From contig NZ_JAEX01000001.1 of NCBI RefSeq assembly GCF_000519125.1, positions 434,001 through 498,000 of the forward strand: a stretch of DNA of 64,000 nt, given 5' to 3'. Numbering within the stretch: position 1 is the first letter of the stretch; the number at the start of each line of letters is the position of its first letter. Source of the stretch: Desulfocurvus vexinensis DSM 17965. GTDB lineage: Bacteria; Desulfobacterota; Desulfovibrionia; Desulfovibrionales; Desulfovibrionaceae. This document shows, one piece after another, positions 34,999 to 43,764 of this stretch. The notes beneath the pieces were generated by a model, which worked only from the letters and a program-made list of their open reading frames with translations, was not told where the DNA came from and ran no database searches. Made by a program: the position numbers and the translations under genes.

Positions 34999-36024
34999 AT
35001 GAGCAGCCCCAGCCCCGAAGTCAGCGTCGCCCTGCCCGCCTTCAACGCGGCGCGCACCCTGCCCGCCGCCCTGGACAGCCTCCTGGCCCAGACCCACCCC
35101 TGTTTCGAGATCGTGGTCGCCGACGACGGCTCCACCGACGCCACCGCCGAGGTGCTGGCGGCCTACGCCGCGCGCGACCCCCGGATGCGCCCGCTCCTGC
35201 TGCCCCACCGGGGCGTGGCCCACGCCTTCAACGCCGCCGTGGCCGCCGCGCGCGGGGCCTTGGTGGCGCGCATGGACGCCGACGACCGCTGCCTGCCCCG
35301 GCGCCTGGAGTTGCAGGCCGCGCACCTGCGGGCCCATCCCGCCACGGGGGTGGTGGCCTGCCGCGTGGAGTTCGGCGGCTGCCGCCGCACCTGCGCGGGC
35401 TACGCCGCCCATGTGGACTGGACCAACGCCCTGCTGACCCACGAGGCCATGAGCCTGGCCCGTTTCGTGGACGCGCCCCTGGCCAACCCCTCGGTGATGT
35501 TCCGCCGCGAGCTGGTGGCCGCCCACGGCGGCGCGCGCCAGGGCGATTTCCCCGAAGACTATGAAATGTGGCTGCGCTGGTTCGACGCCGGGGTGCGCAT
35601 GGACAAGCTGCCCCAGGCGCTGCTGGTCTGGAACGACCCGCCGGGGCGTGCCTCGCGCACCGACCCGCGCTACGCCCTGGACGCCTTCTACCGCGTCAAG
35701 GCCCGGTACCTGGCGCGCTGGCTGGCGGCGCACAACCCGCACCACCCCGAGGTGGTGGTGCTGGGCGCCGGGCGCGTCACGCGCAGGCGCGCCGTCCTGC
35801 TGGAGGAGCACGGCGTGCGCATCGCCGCCTGGGCGGACATCGACCCGCGCAAGATCGGCAACGCCGTGGCCGGGGTGCCGGTGGTCCACCGCAGCGAACT
35901 GCCCGGGCCGCAGGGCTGTTTCGCCCTGTCCTACGTGGCCAGCCGGGGCGCCCGCGAGGACATCGCGGCCTTCCTGGAGGCGCGCGGCTTCCGGCCCGGG
36001 GTCCATTACATCGTGGCGGCCTGA
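34999..36024 (+). CDS. Glycosyltransferase family 2 with a C-terminal Rossmann-like extension
   Basis: The product is 341 residues from the ATG at 34999; frames upstream run through the preceding terminator, so I reject the longer form. The GT-A domain has VALPAFNAARTLPAALDSLL, VVADDGSTDAT and the metal-binding DADD (residues 94-97). PEDYEMWLRW provides the catalytic base region. From about residue 245 there is a second nucleotide-binding-like domain, VVVLGAGRVTRRRAVLLEE ... WADIDPRKIGNAVAGVPV, resembling the sensor half of PglD-type or FkbM-linked proteins. It likely builds a surface glycan together with the GT4 gene 32 bp downstream. Confidence 0.88.
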   Translation: MSSPSPEVSVALPAFNAARTLPAALDSLLAQTHPCFEIVVADDGSTDATAEVLAAYAARDPRMRPLLLPHRGVAHAFNAAVAAARGALVARMDADDRCLPRRLELQAAHLRAHPATGVVACRVEFGGCRRTCAGYAAHVDWTNALLTHEAMSLARFVDAPLANPSVMFRRELVAAHGGARQGDFPEDYEMWLRWFDAGVRMDKLPQALLVWNDPPGRASRTDPRYALDAFYRVKARYLARWLAAHNPHHPEVVVLGAGRVTRRRAVLLEEHGVRIAAWADIDPRKIGNAVAGVPVVHRSELPGPQGCFALSYVASRGAREDIAAFLEARGFRPGVHYIVAA

Positions 36025-36056
36025 GGCCTTCGCGCCGCCGCCAGCAAGGAGCGCCC

Positions 36057-37325
36057 ATGTCCACCGCCCCGCGCATCGCCTGCGTGCTGCACGAAAGCCC
36101 CGCCGTCCGCCCCGGGGGGGTGGAGCTGTACGTGCTGGCCCTGGCCCGGGCCCTGGGGGGGCTGGGCTTCGCCGTGGAATGCGTCCTCCCCCTGCCCCTG
36201 GGCCCCGGGCAGCAGGCCGCGCCGCGCACGGCCATGGTCCAGGGCGTGGCCTTCACGGCCTTTCCCGCGCCCCTCAAGCCGACCTTCGAGTCGCGGCACG
36301 CGGACCCGGAGCTGGGTGCGGCCCTGGCCGCGTATCTGGCCGGGCGCGGCACGGACGTGGTCCACGTCCACCAGCTCATCGGCTTTTCCGGGTCGGTCAT
36401 CCCGGCCTGCAAGGACGCGGGGCTGCCCGTGGTCATGACCGTCCACGACGCGTGGTTCGCGTGCAACCAGTGCCACTACGTGCGCTGGGACGGGGAGCTA
36501 TGCGCCGAGGCCCCGCCGGGGCCGGATGTCTGCGCCCGCTGCCTGCTGGAGCGCGTGCCCCATGTGGGCCGGGTCTACCCGCTGGACGAACTCGCCGGGC
36601 TCATGGCCGGGCGGGCCCGGAGCCTGGCCGGGGCCCTGGGCCGGGCCGACCGCCTGCTGGCCAATTCGCGCTACACCCGGCGCAACCTCCTGCGCGCCGG
36701 GCTGCCGCGCGACAAGGTCGCCTGCGCGCCCCTGGGCGTGGTCGGCTTCGCGCCGCTGCGGCGCGTGGAGCGCCCGGCGGGGGCGCCTCTGCGCGTGGGC
36801 TGCCTGGGCAGCCTGGGTCGGGTCAAGGGGCAGGACATCCTGGTGCGCGCCGCGCGCCTGCTGCCGCCGGGGCTGGCGGAGATCCACATCCACGGCGGCA
36901 GCGCCGGGCGCGATTTCGCCCGCGAGCTGGAGCCGCTGCTGGGCACCCCGGGGGTGGTCTGGCACGGCACCTACGGCCCGGCGGATCTGCCGCGCATCCT
37001 GGCCGGGCTGGACGTGGTGGTGCAGCCCTCGCGGGCCGAGAGCTTCGGGCTGACGGTGCGCGAGGCCTTCCTGGCCGGGGTGCCGGTGCTGGCCGCGCGC
37101 ATCCCGGCCCTGGAGGAGGCCGTGGCCGAGGGCCGGGGCGGGCTGCTGTTCCCGCCCGGGGATGAGGCGGCCCTGGCCGGGCTGCTGGAGCGCGTGGCCC
37201 GCGAGCCCGGGCTGCTTGCGGGGCTGGCCGCCAGCGTGCCCCCGGTGCGCACCATCGGCGAGGATGCGCTGTACCTGGCCCGGCTGTACGCCCGGCTGCT
37301 GGAAGGGCGCGGGGGCGCGGAGTGA
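36057..37325 (+). CDS. Glycosyltransferase family 4 (GT-B)
   Basis: The product is 422 residues from the ATG at 36057, with AAGGAG five bases upstream. The start has the GG-VELYVLALARALGGLG motif of GT4 enzymes. VVMTVHDAWFACNQCHYV follows, with a cysteine-rich insert (C-x2-C ... C-x8-C-x2-C) that is common in GT4 proteins using this HDAWF motif. The C-terminal domain has RVGCLGSLGRVKGQDILVRAA and the E-x7-E region SRAESFGLTVREAFLAGVPV. Retaining sugar transferase for a surface glycan; substrates unknown. Second gene of a two-gene unit with the GT2. Confidence 0.92.
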   Translation: MSTAPRIACVLHESPAVRPGGVELYVLALARALGGLGFAVECVLPLPLGPGQQAAPRTAMVQGVAFTAFPAPLKPTFESRHADPELGAALAAYLAGRGTDVVHVHQLIGFSGSVIPACKDAGLPVVMTVHDAWFACNQCHYVRWDGELCAEAPPGPDVCARCLLERVPHVGRVYPLDELAGLMAGRARSLAGALGRADRLLANSRYTRRNLLRAGLPRDKVACAPLGVVGFAPLRRVERPAGAPLRVGCLGSLGRVKGQDILVRAARLLPPGLAEIHIHGGSAGRDFARELEPLLGTPGVVWHGTYGPADLPRILAGLDVVVQPSRAESFGLTVREAFLAGVPVLAARIPALEEAVAEGRGGLLFPPGDEAALAGLLERVAREPGLLAGLAASVPPVRTIGEDALYLARLYARLLEGRGGAE

Positions 37326-37734
37326 GGGCGCGCGCGCCGCGCGCCTGCCCCGGGGCCTGAAGGGGCATGGGAGGTGCGGACCGCGGGCCGGGCCTCCGGC
37401 TCCGGGGCGGGTGGCGGGCCGTCTCCCGCAGCTGGCTGCCTGCGGGCCTGGGCGGGCGCGATGCCTGCTTCGCCAAGCGGCTGGCGGGCCGCCTTCAGGC
37501 CTCCGGTCGCGCCCCGCGCACTCTTCGGGGCCGCCGCGTCGATGGGCAGGCGCGGCGGCCCCGCAGCGTTGCCGCGCCTTCATCCCCTGTGCGCATGGCC
37601 TGCGCAAAGAGGCTTCCCCTCGAGCGGTTGGAGCCGTGTTCTTCAAATAAATCCAACGGTTTTGCGGGCGGAAGGCGGGTGATGCCGGGGTGCCGCGCGG
37701 TGGAATGGAGCGCCGCGTTGCGCGGACGCGGCAG
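37326..37734. other. 409-bp gap with a strong hairpin
   Basis: No convincing coding frame is visible between the convergent GT4 and mltG genes. The main feature is a perfect 13-bp stem, CGGGGCCGCCGCG (37526-37538) with CGCGGCGGCCCCG (37551-37563), loop 12 nt, lacking a T-run. An AT-richer patch (CTTCAAATAAATCCAACG, near 37639) stands out in composition. Confidence 0.5.
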
Positions 37735-38802
37735 CTAGCGCCGCCGCAGCTGGTGCTCGCGCACGGCGCTGTTGTGCTCGTCCAGGGTGCGGCTGAAGGC
37801 GTGGCTGCCGTCGCGCCGGGCCACGAAGTAGAGCAGGGCGTGCTTTTCGGGACTTTGGGCCGCCAGCAGGGCGTCCAGGCCCGGCGAGCAGATGGGCCCC
37901 GGGGGCAGGCCCGGGCGGCGGTAGGTGTTGTAGGGGTTGGCCTCGTCCTGGAGGTCGGCCCGGGTCAGGTTGCCGTTGAACTCCGGCCCCAGGCCGTAGA
38001 TCACCGTAGGGTCGCACTGCATGAGCATCTTCAGGCGGATGCGGTTGGCGTAGACCCCGGCCACCCGCGCGCGCTCCTCGGGCAGGGCCGTTTCCTTCTC
38101 CACCATGGCCGCCAGGGTCACCAGCCGGGCCACCTCGGCCGGGGGCGGCGGGCCGTCCGGCCACAGCCGGGCCCCGGCCTGGGCCCAGAAGGCCGTGAGC
38201 ATGGCCGCCACGATGGGCGCGGCGTCGCCGTCCCGGGGCCGGGGCACGAGGTAGGTCTCGGGGTAGAGGAACCCCTCGGCGCTGGGGCCGGGGATGCCCT
38301 GGGCCGCCAGCAGCGCGGGGTCGTGCACCGCGCGCCGGAAGCTTTCGAAGCTGGCCAGGCCGGACTGCTCGACCACGCGCCCGGCCTGCCACCAGGTCAG
38401 CCCCTCGGGCAGCACCAGCCGGTGCAGCAGCGTGCGGCCCTCGGTCAGGGCGCGCAGCACCTGGCGCGGGGGCCAGCCCGTGTGCAGGGCGAACTCCCCG
38501 GCGCGCACGCGGGCGCCCTGGCCGTCCATGCGCCCCAGCAGGCGGAAGAGCAGGGCGTCGGTGATCACGCCCTCGCGCTCAAGCTGCGCTGCCACCTGGG
38601 CCAGGCTGCTGCCCGGGGCGATGTCCACCACCACCTCGCGGCCCGGGGTCTGGGGCGCGCTGTCCAGGAAGGTCTGCACCCGCCACAGGCCCCAGGCGCC
38701 CACGGCCAGCACGGCGGCCAGCCCCAGGGCCAGGGCGTAGAGCGCCAGGCGCAGGCCCCGGCGCGCCGCCAGGGCTTTGCGCAGCCGCGCGGCCGGGTTC
38801 AC
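37735..38802 (-). CDS. mltG: Endolytic murein transglycosylase MltG (YceG-like)
   Basis: The product is 355 residues starting at GTG, which overlaps the ruvX stop (GTGA). One transmembrane helix lies near residues 18-40 and a LysM-like region follows (VVDIAPGSSLAQVAAQLEREGVI). The catalytic domain has LAAMVEKETALPEERARVAGVYANRI with the catalytic E235 and MLMQCDPTVIYGLG. It cuts nascent glycan strands in the periplasm and sets their length. Confidence 0.93.
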   Translation of the reverse strand: MNPAARLRKALAARRGLRLALYALALGLAAVLAVGAWGLWRVQTFLDSAPQTPGREVVVDIAPGSSLAQVAAQLEREGVITDALLFRLLGRMDGQGARVRAGEFALHTGWPPRQVLRALTEGRTLLHRLVLPEGLTWWQAGRVVEQSGLASFESFRRAVHDPALLAAQGIPGPSAEGFLYPETYLVPRPRDGDAAPIVAAMLTAFWAQAGARLWPDGPPPPAEVARLVTLAAMVEKETALPEERARVAGVYANRIRLKMLMQCDPTVIYGLGPEFNGNLTRADLQDEANPYNTYRRPGLPPGPICSPGLDALLAAQSPEKHALLYFVARRDGSHAFSRTLDEHNSAVREHQLRRR

Positions 38803-39239
38803 GCCCCGCCCCGCGCGCCCGGCCCGGGGCCGCGCTGGTCCAGATGGGTTTGCAGGATGCGCACGGCGGCCTGCTGGTCGCGCGCGGCCTTGCGCCGGGC
38901 GTGGTCGCGTAGGCCTGCGGCGTCCAGGTCGTCGTCCGCCGCCGCGCTGGACAGGCGTTCGTCCATCAGAGCCACGGGCAGCGGCGTGCGCCGGGCCAGG
39001 CTGGCGGCGAAGTTGCGCGCCTGGCGCGTGGTGGTGGACTCCCCGCCGTCCAGGGTCAGGGGCAGGCCGATCACCACGGCCTCGACGCCCTCGGCCTCAA
39101 TGACGCCCAGCAGCTCGGCGAAGAGCGCGTCGCGCGTGGTGCGCGTGATGGTCCGGTAGGGAAAGGCCAGGGCGCCGCGCGGGTCGGAGAGCGCCAGGCC
39201 CACGCGCTTGAGGCCGAAGTCGATGCCCAGGGTGCGCAC
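38799..39239 (-). CDS. ruvX: Holliday junction resolvase-like protein RuvX/YqgF
   Basis: The product is 146 residues starting at GTG. GIDFGLKRVGLALSD is the RNase-H-like first strand, VVIGLPLTLDG the second, and MDERLSSAAAD the third acidic motif. The family acts in pre-16S rRNA processing and has been called a putative Holliday junction resolvase. It is translationally coupled to mltG by a 4-bp overlap and lies 9 bp after the FAD/Fe-S gene on the same strand. Confidence 0.92.
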   Translation of the reverse strand: MRTLGIDFGLKRVGLALSDPRGALAFPYRTITRTTRDALFAELLGVIEAEGVEAVVIGLPLTLDGGESTTTRQARNFAASLARRTPLPVALMDERLSSAAADDDLDAAGLRDHARRKAARDQQAAVRILQTHLDQRGPGPGARGGA

Positions 39240-39248
39240 CGCGTTGCC

Positions 39249-42200
39249 CTAGCCCTTGCCGCCCAGTCGGGCCGTGCGCACCCCGGAGCCCGCCCCGGGG
39301 GCCGCCAGGGCCGCCAGCAGCTCCTTGCGCCAGCGCGGGCCGCCCGCCAGGGCCGCCAGGTGCTCCAGGGTGTGCAGCACCGGGCGGTGCTGGCCCATGT
39401 TGATCAGGCAGCGGGCCACGCCGATGCGGCACGAGGGGCAGCCGACCAGGATGGGCGCGTCGGCGGGGTAGTCGGCCAGCCCGGTTTCGAGCACCGCCTG
39501 CTTCTGGGCCCGCAGGCGGTTGTAGATGGCCGGGGTGGTCATGGCGCCCATGCCCGACTCGCCGCAGCAGCCCGGGGAGAGGACGACCTCGGCCCCGGTC
39601 AGCCCGGCCAGGGCCGCGGCGTATTTCTTCCCGGCCTGGGCGGCCTTGACCCCCGACCATTCGGGGTGGCACGCGGCGTGGTAGAGCAGGGTGCCGCCCT
39701 GGGCCGCCGGGCCCGGCAGGCGCCCGGCCTCGATGGCGTACTGGACCACGTCGCGGTGGGCCAGGGGCGTGGCGAAGGTGTCGAGGTGGAATTCCTTGAG
39801 CCCCTCGCGGCAGGTGCCGCACGAGGTCAGCACATGGGTCGGGGCCAGGCCCGCCTCGGCGGCGCGCCGCAGCAGGTCGGCCAGGCGGTCCATGGTCCGC
39901 GAGCGGTTGGCGTTGAAGGCCTGCTCGCAGCCCGAGGCCAAGAGCGGATAGCCGCAGCACATGTGCTCGGGCGGCAGCACCACGCGCACCCCGGAGCGCA
40001 GCAGCAGGTACAGCCCGGCCAGGCCGATGTCGCGCGTGAACAGCCCGGCCCCGCAGCCGGGGAAGTAGAACACCGTGGGCGCATCGTCGCCCGCGCCCTC
40101 GGGGGCGAAGAACGAGGCCCGGCCCAGGTGCAGGGTGTCGGCCAGGTGCTGGAAGCCCAGGTGCGGCCCCTTGCCCTGGAACAGCGGGCTCTGGGCCCGC
40201 CTGCGCCAGGGCGCGGGGATGAGCCCCACGGCGCGGTTGCCCAGGGTCTGGCCCAGGGCCGCGGCCTTGGCCGCCCGGGGCACGCGCCGGGCCGGGTCCT
40301 CGGCCAGGAAGTGCAGGATGCGCGATTTGAGCGGATGCCCGCCCGCGCCCTTTTCTTCCAGGAAGGTGCGCATGTGCAGCGTGACCTCGGGGGTGTTGAT
40401 CTTCACCGGGCACACGCTCATGCATTTGCCGCAGGCCGTGCAGTGGTCCACCAGGTCGCGCAGCTGGCCCAGCAGGGTCTGGTCCGGCTCGCCCTTGGTC
40501 ACCTGGGTGTAGTAGATGGCTTCCACCAGGGCGCCCAGGCTGATGTTCTTGTTGCGCGGGTGGTGGATGAGCCCGCGCGAGGGCGAGTACATGGGGCAGA
40601 CGGACTTGCACTTGCCGCAGCGGGTACAGGTCTGCACGTTGGTCAGCAGGCTCATGAGCCGCTGCTTGTCGGGCAGGCCGGTGCGCCCCAGGTCCTGGAT
40701 GAGCTTGTTGAAGGAGAAGGTGTAGGGCGTGACGGGCAGCTCGCGCCGGGTCAGCTTGCCGGGGTTGAGCAGGTCCTTGGGGTCCACCTTGCGCTTGTAT
40801 TCGGCCAGGGCGCGGATCTTGTCCTCGTGCAGGAAGCCGATCTTGGTGATGCCGATGCCGTGCTCGCCGGAGACGGCCCCGCCCAGGGCGTGGACCTTCT
40901 CGACCACGCGCTCCACGGCCTCCTCGGCCAGGGCCATCATCTGCGCATCGTTGGAGTTGACCGGGATGTTGACGTGGCAGTTGCCGTCGCCGGCGTGCAT
41001 GTGGTTGGCGATGACGATGCGCGTGGCCTGCATGCGGGTGTAGACGGCGTCCAGCTCGGCTTCCAGGTCGGGGTAGCGGCTCTTGAGGTCGCGGAAGAAG
41101 TAGTGGGTCTGGATTTCCAGCTCCGAGTCGCTGATCTCGTCCGCGCCGATCTCGCCGTTGATGATCCGCGAGGCGTAGGTGAACTCCATGTTCACGAACT
41201 TGTCGGACACGCCGAACCCCGGCAGGCGCCCGGCATCCTGGAGCGCCGCGCGGTAGGCCTTGGCCATGAACACCAGGTTCAGGGTCTCCAGGAAGTCGGA
41301 GAACTCGGGGATGACCCCCAGGGGGATGACGATGTCCTCGTTGATCTTGAAGCCCGAGGTGCGCTTGGAGATGGCCGAGAGCTTGTGGCGGTCCTCCCAG
41401 AAGACCTCGGCCTCCATGGGGTCGCGGGCCACGAAGGCGTCCACGGTGTCGTAGGGCTCGGCGATGTCCACCACGGCCTGCACGGCCTGGTCCAGGGCGG
41501 CCTCGTCGTCGGAGTCCAGCTGCATGATGAGCACGGAGATGGGCTCGCCCTCGTAGCGCAGGGATTTCTTCTGGTAGTCGATGGCCCGCACGTACTTGGG
41601 GCCGAACTCCTCCAGGGCCGAGATCTTCACCAGGTCGCCCTGGCGGCGGATGGCGTCGCGCAGGGCGACCACGTCGCGGATGACCAGCATGGCCGGATGC
41701 ATGGTGCGGCCAAAGAATTCCAGGCACAGCACGCGCGAGTGGGCCAGCTGCGGATAGCAGGTGAAGCAGCCCTCGGTGATGATGCCGTCCACGCCCTCCT
41801 TCTGCACGCCGGGCAGCCCGCCCAGGTACTTGTTGGTCACGTCCTTGCCCAGGCCCTTGCCGCGCAGCTGGTCGCCGCGCAGGGTCACGGTGTCCACCAG
41901 GGCCCCGGCCTCGTCGAAGACCTCGAACACGGCCACGTCGGTTTCCAGGATCTTGTGGCGCGGATGGTCCTTGCGGCGGACCTCGACGAGGGCACCGTCG
42001 GGGGTGACCATGCGGTAGGACAGGATGTTGTCGATGGTCGTGCCGTACTCGAAGGCGAAGGGGCCGCCGGAGTTCTCGGAGATGTTGCCGCCGATGCTCG
42101 AGGCGGTCTTGGAGGCCGGGTCCACGGTGAAGAGCAGGCCCTGGGCGGCTGCGGCGGCGATGGCGTCCATGGTGATGACGCCGCTTTGCACGCACAGGGT

Positions 42201-42809
42201 GCGCTGTGCGGGGTCCACGGAGACGATCTCGCCCAGGCCGGACAGGGACAGGACCACGGTGCGCGCGTCGGCGGGGATGGCCCCGCCCGTGAGCCCCGAG
42301 CCGCCGCCGCGCGGCACGATGGAAAAGCCCATCTCGCCCGCCAGGCGCACGATGTCCTGGATATGGCCGGTGGTGCGCGGCTTGAGCACCAGCAGCGGCA
42401 GCTCCATGCGCAGGTCGGTGGCGTCGGTGGCGCATTCCACGCGCGAATTGGGCCGGGCGTCCACGCACTCGCGCGGCAGCAGCTGCCCCAGGCGGCGCAC
42501 CAGCTCTTCGCGGAACTTCTGGTCCTCGCGGAAGCGGTTCCAGAAGCGGAACATGCCCGTGGCCAGGGCGGAGGAATATTCCTCGGCCATGGCCAGCTTG
42601 GTCTGGGCGAAGGAGGTCTGGACGTTCTTCCAGACCAGCTCGGGGTCGATGAAGGGGTTGTAGCGGATGAGGAACAGCTCGGCGGTCAGCTCCAGGGCCG
42701 CCTCGCGGACGTGCTCGGGCCAGGCCTTGAACTCCCCGGGCGTCAGGCCCAGGACGCGCTGGACCAGCGGGTCGGCGGGGATGGATATGTGCGGGCCTTT
42801 GTAGGGCAT
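39249..42809 (-). CDS. Large FAD / iron-sulfur oxidoreductase, D-lactate dehydrogenase-like
   Basis: The product is 1186 residues. A GlcD-type FAD domain (PRGGGSGLTGGAIP near residues 165-178) and FAD-linked oxidase C-terminal domain (HMHAGDGNCHVNIPVN, SGEHGIGITKIGF) are followed by two ferredoxin-type clusters, CTRCGKCKSVCP near 726 and CTACGKCMSVCPVK near 788. Two CCG domains complete it (CCGYPLLASG, CCGESGMG). This fusion of GlcD and GlcF-like parts matches the cytoplasmic FAD/Fe-S oxidoreductases of Desulfovibrio thought to oxidise D-lactate or another 2-hydroxyacid and pass electrons to the membrane. A good promoter precedes it; ruvX and mltG follow closely. Confidence 0.9.
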   Translation of the reverse strand: MPYKGPHISIPADPLVQRVLGLTPGEFKAWPEHVREAALELTAELFLIRYNPFIDPELVWKNVQTSFAQTKLAMAEEYSSALATGMFRFWNRFREDQKFREELVRRLGQLLPRECVDARPNSRVECATDATDLRMELPLLVLKPRTTGHIQDIVRLAGEMGFSIVPRGGGSGLTGGAIPADARTVVLSLSGLGEIVSVDPAQRTLCVQSGVITMDAIAAAAAQGLLFTVDPASKTASSIGGNISENSGGPFAFEYGTTIDNILSYRMVTPDGALVEVRRKDHPRHKILETDVAVFEVFDEAGALVDTVTLRGDQLRGKGLGKDVTNKYLGGLPGVQKEGVDGIITEGCFTCYPQLAHSRVLCLEFFGRTMHPAMLVIRDVVALRDAIRRQGDLVKISALEEFGPKYVRAIDYQKKSLRYEGEPISVLIMQLDSDDEAALDQAVQAVVDIAEPYDTVDAFVARDPMEAEVFWEDRHKLSAISKRTSGFKINEDIVIPLGVIPEFSDFLETLNLVFMAKAYRAALQDAGRLPGFGVSDKFVNMEFTYASRIINGEIGADEISDSELEIQTHYFFRDLKSRYPDLEAELDAVYTRMQATRIVIANHMHAGDGNCHVNIPVNSNDAQMMALAEEAVERVVEKVHALGGAVSGEHGIGITKIGFLHEDKIRALAEYKRKVDPKDLLNPGKLTRRELPVTPYTFSFNKLIQDLGRTGLPDKQRLMSLLTNVQTCTRCGKCKSVCPMYSPSRGLIHHPRNKNISLGALVEAIYYTQVTKGEPDQTLLGQLRDLVDHCTACGKCMSVCPVKINTPEVTLHMRTFLEEKGAGGHPLKSRILHFLAEDPARRVPRAAKAAALGQTLGNRAVGLIPAPWRRRAQSPLFQGKGPHLGFQHLADTLHLGRASFFAPEGAGDDAPTVFYFPGCGAGLFTRDIGLAGLYLLLRSGVRVVLPPEHMCCGYPLLASGCEQAFNANRSRTMDRLADLLRRAAEAGLAPTHVLTSCGTCREGLKEFHLDTFATPLAHRDVVQYAIEAGRLPGPAAQGGTLLYHAACHPEWSGVKAAQAGKKYAAALAGLTGAEVVLSPGCCGESGMGAMTTPAIYNRLRAQKQAVLETGLADYPADAPILVGCPSCRIGVARCLINMGQHRPVLHTLEHLAALAGGPRWRKELLAALAAPGAGSGVRTARLGGKG

Positions 42810-42848
42810 GGTGGCAATCCAGGGTCGTGGTTCTTGGTGGAGCCCGCC

Positions 42849-42877
42849 AGTATAGGCACTGGCTTCCCGGATTGCAA
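42849..42877 (-). promoter_or_regulatory. Sigma-70 promoter of the FAD/Fe-S gene
   Basis: TTGCAA and TATACT with an optimal 17-bp spacer on the minus strand, 39 bp upstream of the start codon. One of the best sigma-70-type matches in the window. Confidence 0.65.
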
Positions 42878-42905
42878 GGGCGCCCGGCGGGGGCCGGGCG
42901 GCGGG

Positions 42906-43673
42906 TCAGGGCCGCAGGCCGGGGCCTCCCTGTACGGCGCAGCCGTGGGCGCATTGCAGGCGCTCCAGGGTGCCGTCGGCGCGCATGGCGTCCAGGCCCC
43001 GGTCGAAGTCGCGCACCAGGGCTTCGTGGTCCGGCAGGGCGGTGGAGAAGCAGACGGCCAGATCCTTTTCCTCCAGCACGACCACCAGCCGCAGGGCCGC
43101 GTACCCGCCGTCCAGCTCCGGGGCCAGATAGGCGGCCACGTAGACGTCGGCCACGGCCACGTCCACCCGCCCGGCCAGCAGCTTGCGCAAATTGGTCAGG
43201 TCGTCGGCGGCCTGCTGCCGGTCGAGCCAGGGCGTCTTGTCGATGACCGGGGTGTTCTTGTAGCCCAGCACCACGCCCACGCGCAGGCCGCGCAGGTCCT
43301 CGATGCCGGAGTAGGTCAGGGTCGATCCGGCGCGGGCGAAGAGCGCCAGCGGGCCGCCGGGAAAGGGCCCCGCGCACAGGACATCCCTGCCCTGGTCCTC
43401 GTCCGCGTAGGCCGGGATGTACCCGTCGTGGTACCCGGCGCGGGTGCCCTGCACGGCGCGCAGCCAGGGCAGGAACACGAAGCGCACCTCGTGGCCGGAG
43501 CGCCCCAGGGCCTCGCGGGCCAGGGCCGCCGCATAGCCTTGCCCGGGCAGGGCGTGGCCGATGTAGGGCGGCCAGTCCAGGGTGGCCAGGGTCAGCGCGC
43601 GGGCCGTGGCGGAGCCGGGGGCGAAGAGCGACGCGAAGAGCAGCAGCGGCAGGAGGGCGGAGGCGCGGCGCAT
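42906..43673 (-). CDS. Periplasmic solute-binding protein, family 3-like
   Basis: The product is 255 residues with a signal peptide (MRRASALLPLLLFASLFAPGSATA). The mature start LTLATLDWPPYIGHALPGQGYAAALAREAL is the typical first lobe of amino-acid-type binding proteins. LRGLRVGVVLGYKNTPVIDK and LLAGRVDVAVADVYVAAYLA follow the expected order. No permease or ATPase gene is adjacent, so it may be an orphan binding protein or an extracytoplasmic sensor partner. It ends near hypF's mirror side, with its own promoter at 43716-43745. Confidence 0.85.
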   Translation of the reverse strand: MRRASALLPLLLFASLFAPGSATARALTLATLDWPPYIGHALPGQGYAAALAREALGRSGHEVRFVFLPWLRAVQGTRAGYHDGYIPAYADEDQGRDVLCAGPFPGGPLALFARAGSTLTYSGIEDLRGLRVGVVLGYKNTPVIDKTPWLDRQQAADDLTNLRKLLAGRVDVAVADVYVAAYLAPELDGGYAALRLVVVLEEKDLAVCFSTALPDHEALVRDFDRGLDAMRADGTLERLQCAHGCAVQGGPGLRP

Positions 43674-43715
43674 GGGTTGTCCGGGTCTGGTTGCGGTTGG
43701 AGGGGCTTCGGATGA

Positions 43716-43745
43716 TCTGTATCACATCCTGGACGGTGCTGACAA
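43716..43745 (-). promoter_or_regulatory. Possible promoter of the solute-binding protein gene
   Basis: TTGTCA and TACAGA with an 18-bp spacer on the minus strand, 43 bp upstream of the start codon and just beyond the hypF stop. Confidence 0.45.
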
Positions 43746-43764
43746 TTCCGCAGTGCGGCGCTGC

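Noticed and set aside
39360-43715. A 1451-codon open frame on the plus strand
   Set aside because: It is antisense to the FAD/Fe-S dehydrogenase and solute-binding protein genes, whose motifs and signal peptide are clear; its product is His/Gln/Gly-rich low-complexity sequence.
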